Assembly: GCA_963825075.1 (NCBI GenBank) | Contig: CAWGRX010000041.1 | Location: 1-64,000, forward strand | Direction: 5' to 3' | DNA: 64,000 nucleotides | Origin: CAWAVN01 sp963825075 | GTDB taxonomy: Bacteria; Planctomycetota; Planctomycetia; Planctomycetales; Planctomycetaceae | Part shown: positions 35,023 through 43,433 of the stretch, one piece after another | Layout of the letters: each line of letters starts with the position of its first letter | Numbering within the stretch: the first letter of the stretch is position 1 | Notes under the pieces: model-generated | The model's database searches: none | Told to the model about the DNA's origin: nothing | What the model saw: the letters and a program-made list of their open reading frames with translations, nothing else | Made by a program: the position numbers and the translations under genes

Positions 35023-36886
35023 TCAATAAATCGCGAAGGACAGGCCTGTGATGAGGGCGGCTTCCAGCAAGGCGCCGCGGGTGCTGTGGGGCAGGCAGTG
35101 CGGCGTGAAGGGAACGGGATTGCCTGCTCGCTTGTAGCCAAGCGTGGAAATGCATTCGCAGGGCGGGTTGGCGACCATCATGTAAGGCAGCAGCGGAACC
35201 CGGCCGAAGAACATTCCCGCCGAGACGAACGGCTGGAGACAAGGCCCGAAGTTGTTTCCGTACCGCTCCAAATTGATTTCCTGGAAGTACAGCGGCTGAT
35301 GGCAAAACCCAGTCGCGGCGTATTGTACGGTTTGCACCGGCCAGGGCCGGCTTATGCCGTTGGGCGCGGCTTGCACGCCTTGCGTTTTCAGCCAGGCGGC
35401 TCCATAGTTGGTGGGCAATTCGAGCAGTTTCCCTTCCTCGTCCCGCCGCTTGGGCGCAATGGAAACGTTCACCGCGGACAGCGGGCGATAGTCCTCGCCC
35501 AACCCCAGAGTATTGTCCTTGGCTTCAGCCGCGGGCGGTGCGTCGGCCGGTTGGGGCGGCGTAACAGGCGGTTCCCCGGCTTGTTCCATCGGTTGGTCCG
35601 GTTGCGGAACGATCGGCTCGGGTTGGAGCAAAACCACGTCAGACTCTGGCGCAGGATTCGGAAACGGACTGGGACAACACAATTTCCGATTCCCCGGCCG
35701 ATTCCGGTTGAGGCAAGACCAATTCGGCCTCGCCCGCAGCTTCGGGAATTGGTTCCGGCAACATCAGTTCGGCTTCACCCACGGTCTGCCGAACCGGTTT
35801 TGGCAAGACCAGTTCGGTTTCCCCGGCGGGTTGGCGAACCGGTTCCGGCAACATCAACTCGGTTTCCCCCACGGGTTCGTGAACCGGCTCCGTTGATTTG
35901 ATTTCAAGCGTCCCCGCCGGTTCGTGCACCCTTTGCACGGTGTTGATTTCAAACGTTCCCGCCGGTTCGTGCACGGTTTGGGGTTGCGTCTGCGTCCGCG
36001 TTTGCGTCTGGGCCAGTGTTTGTGTTTGTGTTTGTGTCTGAACAAGCAGCGTTCGCTGGTGCTCGAGACTCTTTAAGGCGAGTTCCGCCGCCTGGCGGAC
36101 TTGGGGGTTTTGATCCCGCAAGGCAACGGCCAGTCCGGGGAGAACCTTTTCGGCATGGATCGGCGAGACTTCTCCCAAGGCATAAGCCGCCTGAAACCGC
36201 ACGCCGCTTTCGGGATCACTCAGGCCGCCGAGGAGCACGTTCACCGCATCGGGGTCTTCGGGATTGATGCGGGCGACGGCTTCGGCAATTTGCAGTTGCT
36301 CGGTCGAAGCCGAGTTCGCCAAGGCCCGTTTGAGCGCGGGAAGTGCCGGGGACGCTTCGGGGCCGATGTAGCCCAGGAAAAACGCCGCCAACGGACGCAG
36401 TCCCGGCTGAGTGGAGTCGATTAAACTTTCGAGCGTCTTCACCGCTGCCGGGGTGGATGGCGGATCCAACTCCCACAGGGTTTTGGCGGCATAGGCTCGG
36501 ACTTCGGGCATTGGATCGTACAGACAAAGCCTCACGTTCGCGAGGGCGGGCTTGGCCTTTTCGCCCAGCCAGGCGATGCGGTCCAAGGCGTGTTTGCGAA
36601 CGGCCGCGTCGTTGTCGGAGAGATCCCGCACCGCCTGGTCCAATTCGCTCAAAGGTTCTCTGTGCCCGGTGCGAGGCATCGCTGCGGAGGACGCGGCCGG
36701 CGCGAAGTTTCCCTCCCCAGAAAAACCGGGCAGCGAGGGAAATGCCGTCATCAAGCACGCCGCCAACGCGGACATCCGCCCCGCTCGCATCAACCGGCGG
36801 CCGAATGCAGATTGCGACCAAAGACGTTGATCGGCTGGCCCGGCTTTCAACGAAATCTTCCGGCGCTTCAAGGAAAATGGATTCAT
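35023..36886 (-). CDS. HEAT-repeat protein with 15-residue repeats and conserved Cys-rich end, frameshifted
   Basis: About 620 aa after repair. Frame A (36886 to 35639) has a signal-like segment (MSALAACLMTAFPSLPGFSG), HEAT repeats (LSDNDAAVRKHALDRIAWLG, MPEVRAYAAKTLWEL, ESGVRFQAAYALGEV), a Gln-Thr linker, and about six ~15-aa repeats of the type VHEPAGTLEIKSTEP. Frame B (to 35023) begins only with a TTG, overlaps A by 44 bp, continues the same Pro/Glu style (PESDVVLLQPEPIVPQP), and ends in a conserved planctomycete domain (FCHQPLYFQEINLERYG, PPCECISTLGYKRAG). I infer one gene with a one-base break at about 35640-35690. It is divergent from the AdoMet decarboxylase. A surface or periplasmic role is inferred. 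Confidence 0.65.
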
Positions 36887-37266
36887 GCCGTGCCTGTCCT
36901 TATCACGGTTGAAAAAGTGCAGTCGCCCGACGGGGATTCGCACTCTCAATTTCGGCCAGGTGCGACCGGAATATCCATTGTGGCAGTATCAAACCGTGCA
37001 TTCGGAATATCCGTTAAAGTTTAACCTGCGAAAAAAAAACGCTCGGCTCGAAAAATCCGCGTTCCGCTTGCGATTTTTTTCAAATCGTGGTCGAATTGTG
37101 GCGAATTTTCGCAACAAGTCAGATATTTCTGCATTTCGATTCATCCAGTCGCGGAAATTTCCGTTACCACCTTGGGCGGCTTTTCCGTTACTGTGGGACG
37201 GGAGATTCCCTCCTGAACACTACCCAGCGGGATTTTGAAGTTATTTTGCCGGAGAGAGCGAGATTC
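36887..37266. other. Divergent promoter region, AT-rich
   Basis: This separates the minus-strand HEAT protein from the plus-strand polyamine locus. It has runs such as CGAAAAAAAAACG and GATTTTTTTC and a direct repeat of GGAATATCC (36969 and 37009). Both promoters should lie here. No coding frame is convincing; the plus-strand frame open from 37087 to 37266 has no family signature. Confidence 0.5.
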
Positions 37267-37647
37267 ATGGATGCCTTGGGTCGGCACCTGATGATTGAAC
37301 TTTGGGACTGCAACGAGTCCATCAATCAGCCGGACGCCGTGCGGTCTGCCATCGAGAGCGGGGTCCGCGACATCGGTGCCACGCTGCTGAATTTGCACGT
37401 TCATGCCTTCAGTCCGCAGGGTGTGACCGGGGTGGCAACGCTCGCCGAATCCCATTTGGCGCTCCACAGTTGGCCGGAGCACGGCTACCTGGCGGCGGAT
37501 GTGTTCAGCTGCGGCGAGCATGTCGAGCCGCAAATATTGGTGGACGTCCTTAGGCAATGGTTCGAGCCGGGGTTTGTCGAAGTGAAAGAGTTGGAACGCG
37601 GCCGGCGACCGAGCGTCGCGTCCGGCATGCGAAGCATCGAATCGTAA
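37267..37647 (+). CDS. speH: S-adenosylmethionine decarboxylase proenzyme (bacterial class 1B type)
   Basis: 126 aa. The family self-cleaves to make a pyruvoyl enzyme that decarboxylates AdoMet to the aminopropyl donor for spermidine synthesis. The autocleavage site is AESHLALHSWPEHGY: Glu61-Ser62-His63, with Ser62 becoming the pyruvoyl group, His67, and Cys82 in DVFSCG. All three match the catalytic Ser63/His68/Cys83 of the Thermotoga enzyme. The ATG at 37267 (MDALGRHLMIELWDC) is chosen because family homology starts there and GGAGAG precedes it. It is the first gene of a same-strand run with DUF4178, DUF350 and a spermidine-synthase-like membrane protein. Confidence 0.93.
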   Translation: MDALGRHLMIELWDCNESINQPDAVRSAIESGVRDIGATLLNLHVHAFSPQGVTGVATLAESHLALHSWPEHGYLAADVFSCGEHVEPQILVDVLRQWFEPGFVEVKELERGRRPSVASGMRSIES

Positions 37648-37672
37648 TGGAGTCTGAAAGAAGGGCGAATTT

Positions 37673-39601
37673 GTGAGTTTTCAAGCCTCGTGTCCTGCTT
37701 GTGGTTCGCCGGTCCACTTCGATGTGCCAGGCTCGGTGGTCACGATCTGTCCGAGTTGCCAATCCGCCGTGGGCCGGGCCGACGGAAAGCTCGAAGACCT
37801 GGGCAAAGTCGCGGACCTGGTCCAGACCGATTCCCCGTTCCAATGCGGGCTGCGGGGCAAGTTCAAGGGCGTGCCATTTGAAATCACCGGCCGTTCGCAG
37901 ATTCGCCACTCGGCCGGCGGGGTTTGGGACGAATGGTACGTGGCCTTCCGCGGCGGCAAGCGGTGGGGCTGGTTGGCCGAAGCCCAGGGCCGATACTATT
38001 TGACCTTCGAGCACGAGTTGCCGCCCAATCACGAAATTCCGCCGCTGGCGGAACTGGACATCGAAGACACCATCGCCATCCCCAAAATGGGCCAGATGAA
38101 AATCATCGAAATCGGCGAAGGCACGATCATCTCCGGCGAAGGCGAAATCCCCTGGGCACTCAAACCCGGCGAAGCCGTCGAGTTCGCCGACCTCTCCGGC
38201 GGCGGGCGGAAGTTCGGGACCCTCGACGAAAGCGACGGCAAACTTTCCTTCTATGCCGGGGGCGAAGTGACGCTCCGGGACTTGGGCCTGGAATCCGCCG
38301 CATCCCGCGAACGCGAAGCCCGCATCGTCGCTGCCGCCCAAGTCAACTGCCCCAACTGCGGGGGGCCCTTGGAACTTCAGGCGCCCGATCAAACGCTCCG
38401 CGTGGCCTGCCCGTTTTGTGCTTCGATGCTTTCCTGCGATCACGGCAATCTGAAGTTCCTCCAGGCACTCGCCAAGAAGAAAATCGAACCGATCTTGCCC
38501 CTCGGCTCCAAAGGCGTGTTCGATCCCGAAGTCGCGGGCACCGATTGGGAAGAGCCGCAGGAACTCACCGTCATCGGCTTTATGCAGCGGAAAGTGACTT
38601 ACGAGGGGATTGATTACCGTTGGCACGAATATCTGCTCTACAAACCCCGGCTGCCGTTTTATTGGCTGATTTATAACGATGGGCATTGGAGCTTCGGCCA
38701 GTCGGTGCCGGCGGGTGATGTGAAAGCAGGCCCGCTCGGAGCCTATTACGCGGGCCATAGTTTCAAGATTTTTGACCGGGGCGAGCCGGTGGTGGATTAC
38801 GTGCTCGGCGAGTTTTATTGGGAAGTCAACGTGGGCGAGACGGTGAAGTCTGCCGACTACATCCACCCGCCGGACATGCTCTCCCGCGAGACGAATCAGA
38901 ACCCAGCCCCCGGCCCCATGAAGGACCCGAAGGCCAAACGCGACAAGAAAAACCGCGAGATCAACTACACCGTCAGCCGCTACGTGCCGGTCGCGGAAAT
39001 CGAAAACGCCTTCGGCCGGGACGACCTGCGGGATCCCTATTCCATCGCCCCCAATCAGCCTTATCCCCACAAAGACATTTACAAAATGTGGGGACTAATG
39101 AGCGCGGCGGCTTTGTTCTTGGTGCTGGTCGTTTACGCCACCAGTTCGCGGCGACTCGTTTACGGAAACAACAAGACCTATTCCTTCCAGCCCGCCGACT
39201 CCCGGGAAGTTATCACCGAACCCTTCAAACTCGAAGGCGGCGACAACATTTGCGTAAGCGTCAACTGCTTCCAGTGGGTCTATCTCGACGGCGAGTTCAT
39301 CAACGAAAAAGGCGAAGTCCCTGCGAACGGGAAATTCGGCGTATCGTCCGGCAAGAAGGTGTACCTGGAATCGCTGCCCGGCGGCACGTATAAAATGCGG
39401 TTCAATGCTAAGTGGAAAACCATAACTTCGCCCAGCCCCAGTTTCACCGTGGAAGTCCGGCAGGACGTGCCGCACTTCTCGCAGGTCTTCTGGCTGGGGG
39501 CGGGGATTTTGTTGTTGCCCATCGGCGTGATGATTCATCACGTGAGTTTCAGCGCCCGCCGCTGGCAAGACAGCGATTACAGCCCGTTTAATACAGAATG
39601 A
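37673..39601 (+). CDS. Double zinc-ribbon/DUF4178 membrane protein
   Basis: 642 aa. Two units of zinc ribbon plus DUF4178: CPACGSPVHF ... CPSC (about 8-31), then WDEWYVAFRGGKRWGWLAEAQGRYY; and CPNCGGPLEL ... CPFC (about 224-247), then YEGIDYRWHEYLLYKPRLPFYWLIYNDGHW. Two membrane helices follow (WGLMSAAALFLVLVVYATS near 480; VFWLGAGILLLPIGVMIHHV near 610), with an extracytoplasmic beta domain between them. The DUF4178 biochemical role is not established. It begins 25 bp after speH and is followed by DUF350 and spermidine-synthase-like genes, a combination that points to polyamine-linked membrane physiology. The start is a GTG (TTTGTGAGTTTTC). Confidence 0.88.
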   Translation: MSFQASCPACGSPVHFDVPGSVVTICPSCQSAVGRADGKLEDLGKVADLVQTDSPFQCGLRGKFKGVPFEITGRSQIRHSAGGVWDEWYVAFRGGKRWGWLAEAQGRYYLTFEHELPPNHEIPPLAELDIEDTIAIPKMGQMKIIEIGEGTIISGEGEIPWALKPGEAVEFADLSGGGRKFGTLDESDGKLSFYAGGEVTLRDLGLESAASREREARIVAAAQVNCPNCGGPLELQAPDQTLRVACPFCASMLSCDHGNLKFLQALAKKKIEPILPLGSKGVFDPEVAGTDWEEPQELTVIGFMQRKVTYEGIDYRWHEYLLYKPRLPFYWLIYNDGHWSFGQSVPAGDVKAGPLGAYYAGHSFKIFDRGEPVVDYVLGEFYWEVNVGETVKSADYIHPPDMLSRETNQNPAPGPMKDPKAKRDKKNREINYTVSRYVPVAEIENAFGRDDLRDPYSIAPNQPYPHKDIYKMWGLMSAAALFLVLVVYATSSRRLVYGNNKTYSFQPADSREVITEPFKLEGGDNICVSVNCFQWVYLDGEFINEKGEVPANGKFGVSSGKKVYLESLPGGTYKMRFNAKWKTITSPSPSFTVEVRQDVPHFSQVFWLGAGILLLPIGVMIHHVSFSARRWQDSDYSPFNTE

Positions 39602-39687
39602 CCAATTCCCAATGACCAAATATGAAAGAGGCTCTTGGTCATTGGTGCTTGGTCATCGGGACTTTTTCCCCAGCAGGGGCATAAAAA

Positions 39688-39879
39688 ATGTTGACGAAAA
39701 TTTACATGGGATTAGGAATCTTCGCGTTGGGATTCTATTTGTTTTCCACCTTTTTGGGGTGGGAGTTTGGCAGTACGAAACTGAGTTCCACGCCGCCTAG
39801 CAGCTACTCGTCGAGCGGACGCAGTTCCGGCGGCGGGGGGTTCTTCTTTGGCGGCGGCGGATATGGAGGAGGAAAATAA
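39688..39879 (+). CDS. Small membrane protein with Ser/Gly-rich tail
   Basis: 63 aa. One membrane helix (IYMGLGIFALGFYLFSTFLGW) is followed by a Ser-rich stretch and a tail of Gly and Phe (GGGGFFFGGGGYGGGK). There is no domain I recognise. Its stop overlaps the start codon of the DUF350 gene (TAATG), so the two are translationally coupled. It lies inside the polyamine/DUF4178 run and is therefore likely a component of that membrane system. The Gly tail resembles those of some flexible anchoring or assembly peptides, but that comparison is only by eye. Confidence 0.7.
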   Translation: MLTKIYMGLGIFALGFYLFSTFLGWEFGSTKLSSTPPSSYSSSGRSSGGGGFFFGGGGYGGGK

Positions 39880-40196
39880 TGCTGGACCGATTCGCAATGG
39901 CCGTTCACTCTTTTACGCTTCACCTGCCTTTGTTCGCGGCAGAGGGCGACGTTCCCGCGACGCCGAAGCCGGCGGGGGACGCGCTCAGCCAGATCGCCGG
40001 GCCGCTGTTGATGGCGGTGATCTTCACGCTGGTGGGGATGGTGCTGTTCGGTCTCTCCATCTGGCTGATCGTAAAGCTTGCCCCCTTCTCGGTGCAAAAA
40101 GAGATCGAAGAAGATCAGAACACGTCGCTGGGCATCATCATGGGTTCCATCATCCTGGGCATCGCTTTGATCTTAGCCGCCGCGATTCAAGGCTAG
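39879..40196 (+). CDS. DUF350 membrane protein (YjfL-like)
   Basis: 105 aa with about three helices: a first segment (HSFTLHLPLFAAEG) possibly acting as a signal, then GPLLMAVIFTLVGMVLFGLSIWLIVKL and GIIMGSIILGIALILAAAI. EIEEDQNTSLGIIMGSIILGIA is the conserved DUF350 block. The RBS is strong (GGAGGAGG within the end of the previous gene). In other bacteria DUF350 proteins are encoded with PspA-like, DUF4178 and polyamine-modifying enzymes (from memory). Biochemical activity is unknown. Confidence 0.9.
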   Translation: MLDRFAMAVHSFTLHLPLFAAEGDVPATPKPAGDALSQIAGPLLMAVIFTLVGMVLFGLSIWLIVKLAPFSVQKEIEEDQNTSLGIIMGSIILGIALILAAAIQG

Positions 40197-40282
40197 TTGA
40201 GCGGAGAGCGGAGCGATTGAGAGCGGAGAGCCGGAACAATCCGCATTCGCAAAATTCCCCTCTCTATCACTGATTTCCCTCT

Positions 40283-41887
40283 GTGGCCTCGAAAAATATG
40301 CCCCCGACTGCCGACGAACCGGAACAGCCCGCTGCCGACGACTCCGCCGAGTGGGAACTTGCCGATTTGCGACCGGAAAACCGACCCCCCAAGCTGCACA
40401 CGCCGGCTTTGTTTTTGAACGTGTTCATCATCGCCGTCTGCGGGTTGGTTTATGAACTCGTGGCCGGGACCTTGTCCAGTTACGTCTTAGGCGATTCGGT
40501 CACGCAGTTTTCGCTTTGCATTGGGATTTATCTCTCGGCCTTGGGCGTGGGGGCTTGGCTGTCGGGTTTCATCGAAAAATCCCTCGCCAAGAGCTTCATC
40601 GAGGTCGAACTCGGCGTGGCGTTGCTCGGCGGTCTCTCGGCACCGCTGTTATTTATCAGCTTCGCCCGCGTCGGCGGCTGGTTCTCCGTGCTGCTTTATG
40701 GGTTGGTGTTCGGCATCGGCACGCTGGTGGGATTGGAATTGCCGCTCTTAATGCGGATTCTCAAAGAGAACCTGGACTTCAAAGAACTTGTTTCCCGCGT
40801 CTTGACGTTCGATTACATCGGGGCTTTGGTGGGATCGCTTTTGTTCCCGATGCTGCTGTTGCCCAAGATGGGCTTGATCCGCACATCGCTGCTTTTTGGA
40901 ATGATGAACGCCCTCGTCGGCTTGTGGGGCACCTGGCTCTTGAGACCATTACTCAGTGGAAGAATCTGGGGCCTTCGGCTCCGGGCCGGTTTGACGTTGG
41001 CCCTGTTAATGGTCGGGTTCATTTTTGCCGACCGGCTGACGACGCTTGCGGAAGAGCGGCTGTATCCCAATCCGATGGTGTTTGCGGAGCAATCCCCTTA
41101 CCAGCGGATCGTCGTCACCCGCGCGGGCAAGAACTTTCAACTTTGGCTCAACGGGAAATTGCAATTCGACAGCACCGATGAATACCGCTACCACGAAGCC
41201 CTGGTGCATCCCGCCATGCTTTCCGCGGGTCGTCGGCAAAAAGTTTTGGTTTTGGGCGGCGGCGACGGATTGGCGCTCAGAGAGATCCTCAAATATCCCG
41301 AAGTCGAATCGGCCACGTTGGTCGATTTGGACCCTGTGATGACGGACCTCTCGCAAGATTTTCCCCCGCTTGCCAAACTCAATCATCACGCCTTCGCCGA
41401 TCCCCGCGTGACCGTCATTAACCAAGATGCCATGATTTGGCTGGAAACTGTCGAAGACCAATTCGACGTGGTCATCATTGATTTTCCCGACCCGAACAAC
41501 TTTGCGCTCGGCAAACTTTATACGCGCAGGTTTTACCGGATGCTCTCGCAGCGATTGGCTCCCGATGGGGCGGTGGGGATTCAATCGACCTCGCCTCTGT
41601 TTGCCCGCAAGACGTTTTGGTGCATTCAGCACACGCTAGAAGCCGCGGGCTTTGTGACCCATCCCTACCAAGTCGCGGTGCCGTCGTTCGGTTTGTGGGG
41701 CTTCGGTTTGGCCAAGACGCACCCGTTTTCCCCACCCGCAAGGTTGCCCGCAGATTTATCCTTCAAATTCCTGACGCCCGAATTGCTCCAGGCCCTGTTC
41801 GTGTTGCCCGCGGACATTGCCAAGGTGGACACCGAAGTCAACCGCCTGGATAACCAAATCCTCGTGCGGTATTACGAACGGTATTGA
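40283..41887 (+). CDS. Membrane-embedded spermidine synthase-like aminopropyltransferase
   Basis: 534 aa. The N-terminal ~240 residues form seven or eight membrane helices (from FLNVFIIAVCGLVYELVAGTLSSYVLG to LTLALLMVGFIFAD). The C-terminal half is a spermidine synthase-type Rossmann domain: SPYQRIVVT, YRYHEALVHPAM, the nucleotide-binding loop LVLGGGDGLALREILKYP, VDLDP, and DQFDVVIIDFPDPNNFALGKLYTRRFY, whose DxxD keeps the usual acidic pair. Soluble SpeE lacks the membrane half. With speH upstream and a second AdoMet decarboxylase downstream, transfer of aminopropyl from decarboxylated AdoMet at the membrane is the obvious inference. A GTG at 40283 or ATG at 40298 could be the start. Confidence 0.9.
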   Translation: MASKNMPPTADEPEQPAADDSAEWELADLRPENRPPKLHTPALFLNVFIIAVCGLVYELVAGTLSSYVLGDSVTQFSLCIGIYLSALGVGAWLSGFIEKSLAKSFIEVELGVALLGGLSAPLLFISFARVGGWFSVLLYGLVFGIGTLVGLELPLLMRILKENLDFKELVSRVLTFDYIGALVGSLLFPMLLLPKMGLIRTSLLFGMMNALVGLWGTWLLRPLLSGRIWGLRLRAGLTLALLMVGFIFADRLTTLAEERLYPNPMVFAEQSPYQRIVVTRAGKNFQLWLNGKLQFDSTDEYRYHEALVHPAMLSAGRRQKVLVLGGGDGLALREILKYPEVESATLVDLDPVMTDLSQDFPPLAKLNHHAFADPRVTVINQDAMIWLETVEDQFDVVIIDFPDPNNFALGKLYTRRFYRMLSQRLAPDGAVGIQSTSPLFARKTFWCIQHTLEAAGFVTHPYQVAVPSFGLWGFGLAKTHPFSPPARLPADLSFKFLTPELLQALFVLPADIAKVDTEVNRLDNQILVRYYERY

Positions 41888-42534
41888 ATTGCTTGTTGGG
41901 GGCATTTTCAATACAAAAAAAATTTACGCCAGCTCACCGGCCGGCGGCAAATCGCCACGCACAACGCGTCGAGCACCTGATGGCGGTGGCGATTCGATTG
42001 GAGCCAACCGCTCGACCCCGATCCCTATCGCGGGGCGCGGAGACGCCTCTGGTGTAGCATGGGGGAGGGGAACATGCAGGCCAGCCATTGAGTTCCGAAA
42101 TCAGCCGTTCCGCGTGCCGAATTTGTCTAATCATGGGGCAGGCAACACGCAGCACGGCGTGAGGCCGAGGGGTGTTGCGGCGCGGCGGGGGGGAGAGACG
42201 CTGGGCATGCATGGAGCCTCCAAACGCGAGAACCGGGAGATTCTGTCGGTTTCCGCTGGGCGAGGATGGCGTGTCATCGCCGAGCGGAACAAATATGCAA
42301 GATTTGGGACGAATTGCGGAGCGGGCCTTGGTAAAAATCCCCAGAAATCGCGGCTTTGAGTAAGCTCGGAGCCTGCCAAGAGTTCCGGCGAAAATTTTTG
42401 GGATTTTTCTACTTGCTTTGCCGGAATTCGGTCGATACCATTTTGCTCTTCGACGATTTCCGATGAGCCGCGTTTGTGTCGGTTTCATCGCCCCACCATT
42501 TCCTTCCTGGCGGAGAACGACCGCTGGAGAGCGA
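41888..42534. other. 647-bp gap with no recognised gene
   Basis: Several open frames cross this gap on both strands, but none shows domain character or codon bias like the neighbours. 42180-42360 is GC-rich with a GGCGGGGGGGAG run. A possible promoter for the second decarboxylase (TTGCTT, 17 bases, TACCAT) is at about 42415-42443, just after a TTTTTGGGATTTTTC stretch. Confidence 0.4.
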
Positions 42535-42984
42535 ATGGGTCTGGGGTACACATTGGCTGGCTTTCGAGCTGGGAGGGTTTATGAGTTGGAACGAGGCAAA
42601 CATCTTCTCATCGATTGTCGTAACGTCTCTTTGGACGTTTGTCTGAACGATGCCGCAATGTTGGACGCGATGGTGCGCGGGGCTAGAAGAGCCGGCGCAA
42701 ACGTCATTTCGCAAGTCCGCTATCATTTCGGCCACAATTCTCCCCCAGGCTTTACGGCCGTCGTGGTTCTTGATGAAAGCCACTGTTCGGCCCACTGCTA
42801 CGCTGATCTGGGAATGATTGCTCTCGACGTCTTCACCTGTGGCCAAACCGACCCGAACGATGTGCTCGCTTACATCCGGGAAGAAATCGACTTGGGAGAC
42901 GTCTCCATTCGCCAAGTGCCCCGCTTTGTGGAAGGGGCCGAGCTGGAGCGTGATTGGGAAATTCCCGTCGCGACTCTGACATAA
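42535..42984 (+). CDS. Second, divergent S-adenosylmethionine decarboxylase
   Basis: 149 aa. The pyruvoyl-enzyme site reads DESHCSAHCYADLGMIALDVFTCG: Glu81-Ser82-His83 for autocleavage, His87 and Cys102, so the catalytic Ser/His/Cys set is intact although the HTWPE block of classical SpeH is replaced by HCYAD. The N-terminal part (GKHLLIDCRNVSLDVCLNDAAMLDAMVRGARRAGANVISQVRYHFG) aligns with SpeH helix 1 and strand order. The ATG at 42535 has GGAGAGCGA just before it. Two AdoMet decarboxylases 5 kb apart around a membrane aminopropyltransferase suggest a specialised supply or a different amine product. It may form a subfamily of its own. Confidence 0.85.
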   Translation: MGLGYTLAGFRAGRVYELERGKHLLIDCRNVSLDVCLNDAAMLDAMVRGARRAGANVISQVRYHFGHNSPPGFTAVVVLDESHCSAHCYADLGMIALDVFTCGQTDPNDVLAYIREEIDLGDVSIRQVPRFVEGAELERDWEIPVATLT

Positions 42985-43169
42985 TCTCTGGCTGATAAAC
43001 CTGTCTTGGCTTGGTGTCGCCCTTTAAGGTACACTCCGCGCCGATATTCCGGGTGTTTGACTGCATCAAAGCCTCTGCCATTGGGGAGCACATCGGCTGC
43101 CATGTTCCGTAAACACATCGGGTATGGCAGCCGGTCCCGGAATTCGTTCGATCGCGAAAGGATTCCACA

Positions 43170-43361
43170 ATGGCTCGGAAAACGTGCCTACTTCTTCCGT
43201 TTCTGGTGGTAGCCCTCCTGGGATGCACCACGGAACGGAAGAAGGATACGGAAATTGACCGACTTTGGCGGGCGGGCTACGGGTACAACAACCCCAATCC
43301 CGATCGCAAAAAGGAGGGGTTGCCTCCGGTCAATTTGGATGGTTCGGTTTATAATCGGTAG
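43170..43361 (+). CDS. Small lipoprotein
   Basis: 63 aa. A basic start and hydrophobic core (MARKTCLLLPFLVVALLGC) end in a canonical lipobox LLGC, then a charged mature peptide of about 45 residues (TTERKKDTEIDRLWRAGYGYNNPNPDRKK). AAAGGA lies 8 bases before ATG. No known family is recognised. It stands between the second AdoMet decarboxylase and the SDR gene on the same strand. Confidence 0.8.
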   Translation: MARKTCLLLPFLVVALLGCTTERKKDTEIDRLWRAGYGYNNPNPDRKKEGLPPVNLDGSVYNR

Positions 43362-43433
43362 ATGTAGCCGGAACAAAAGGCGTCGCAGCAACAGAAAGAG
43401 CGCTCATCAAGTCCAGGGACGGGAGCTTGTCAG

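Noticed and set aside
35690..36060. Regular ~45-bp repeats that could suggest a CRISPR array
   Set aside because: The repeats are in frame, diverge at third positions, have no unique spacers and encode a clear 15-residue protein repeat. No cas genes are present.
41934..42551. Minus-strand frame of 205 aa in the 647-bp gap
   Set aside because: Arg/Pro-rich with no domain, no start context, and it runs into the second AdoMet decarboxylase on the other strand.
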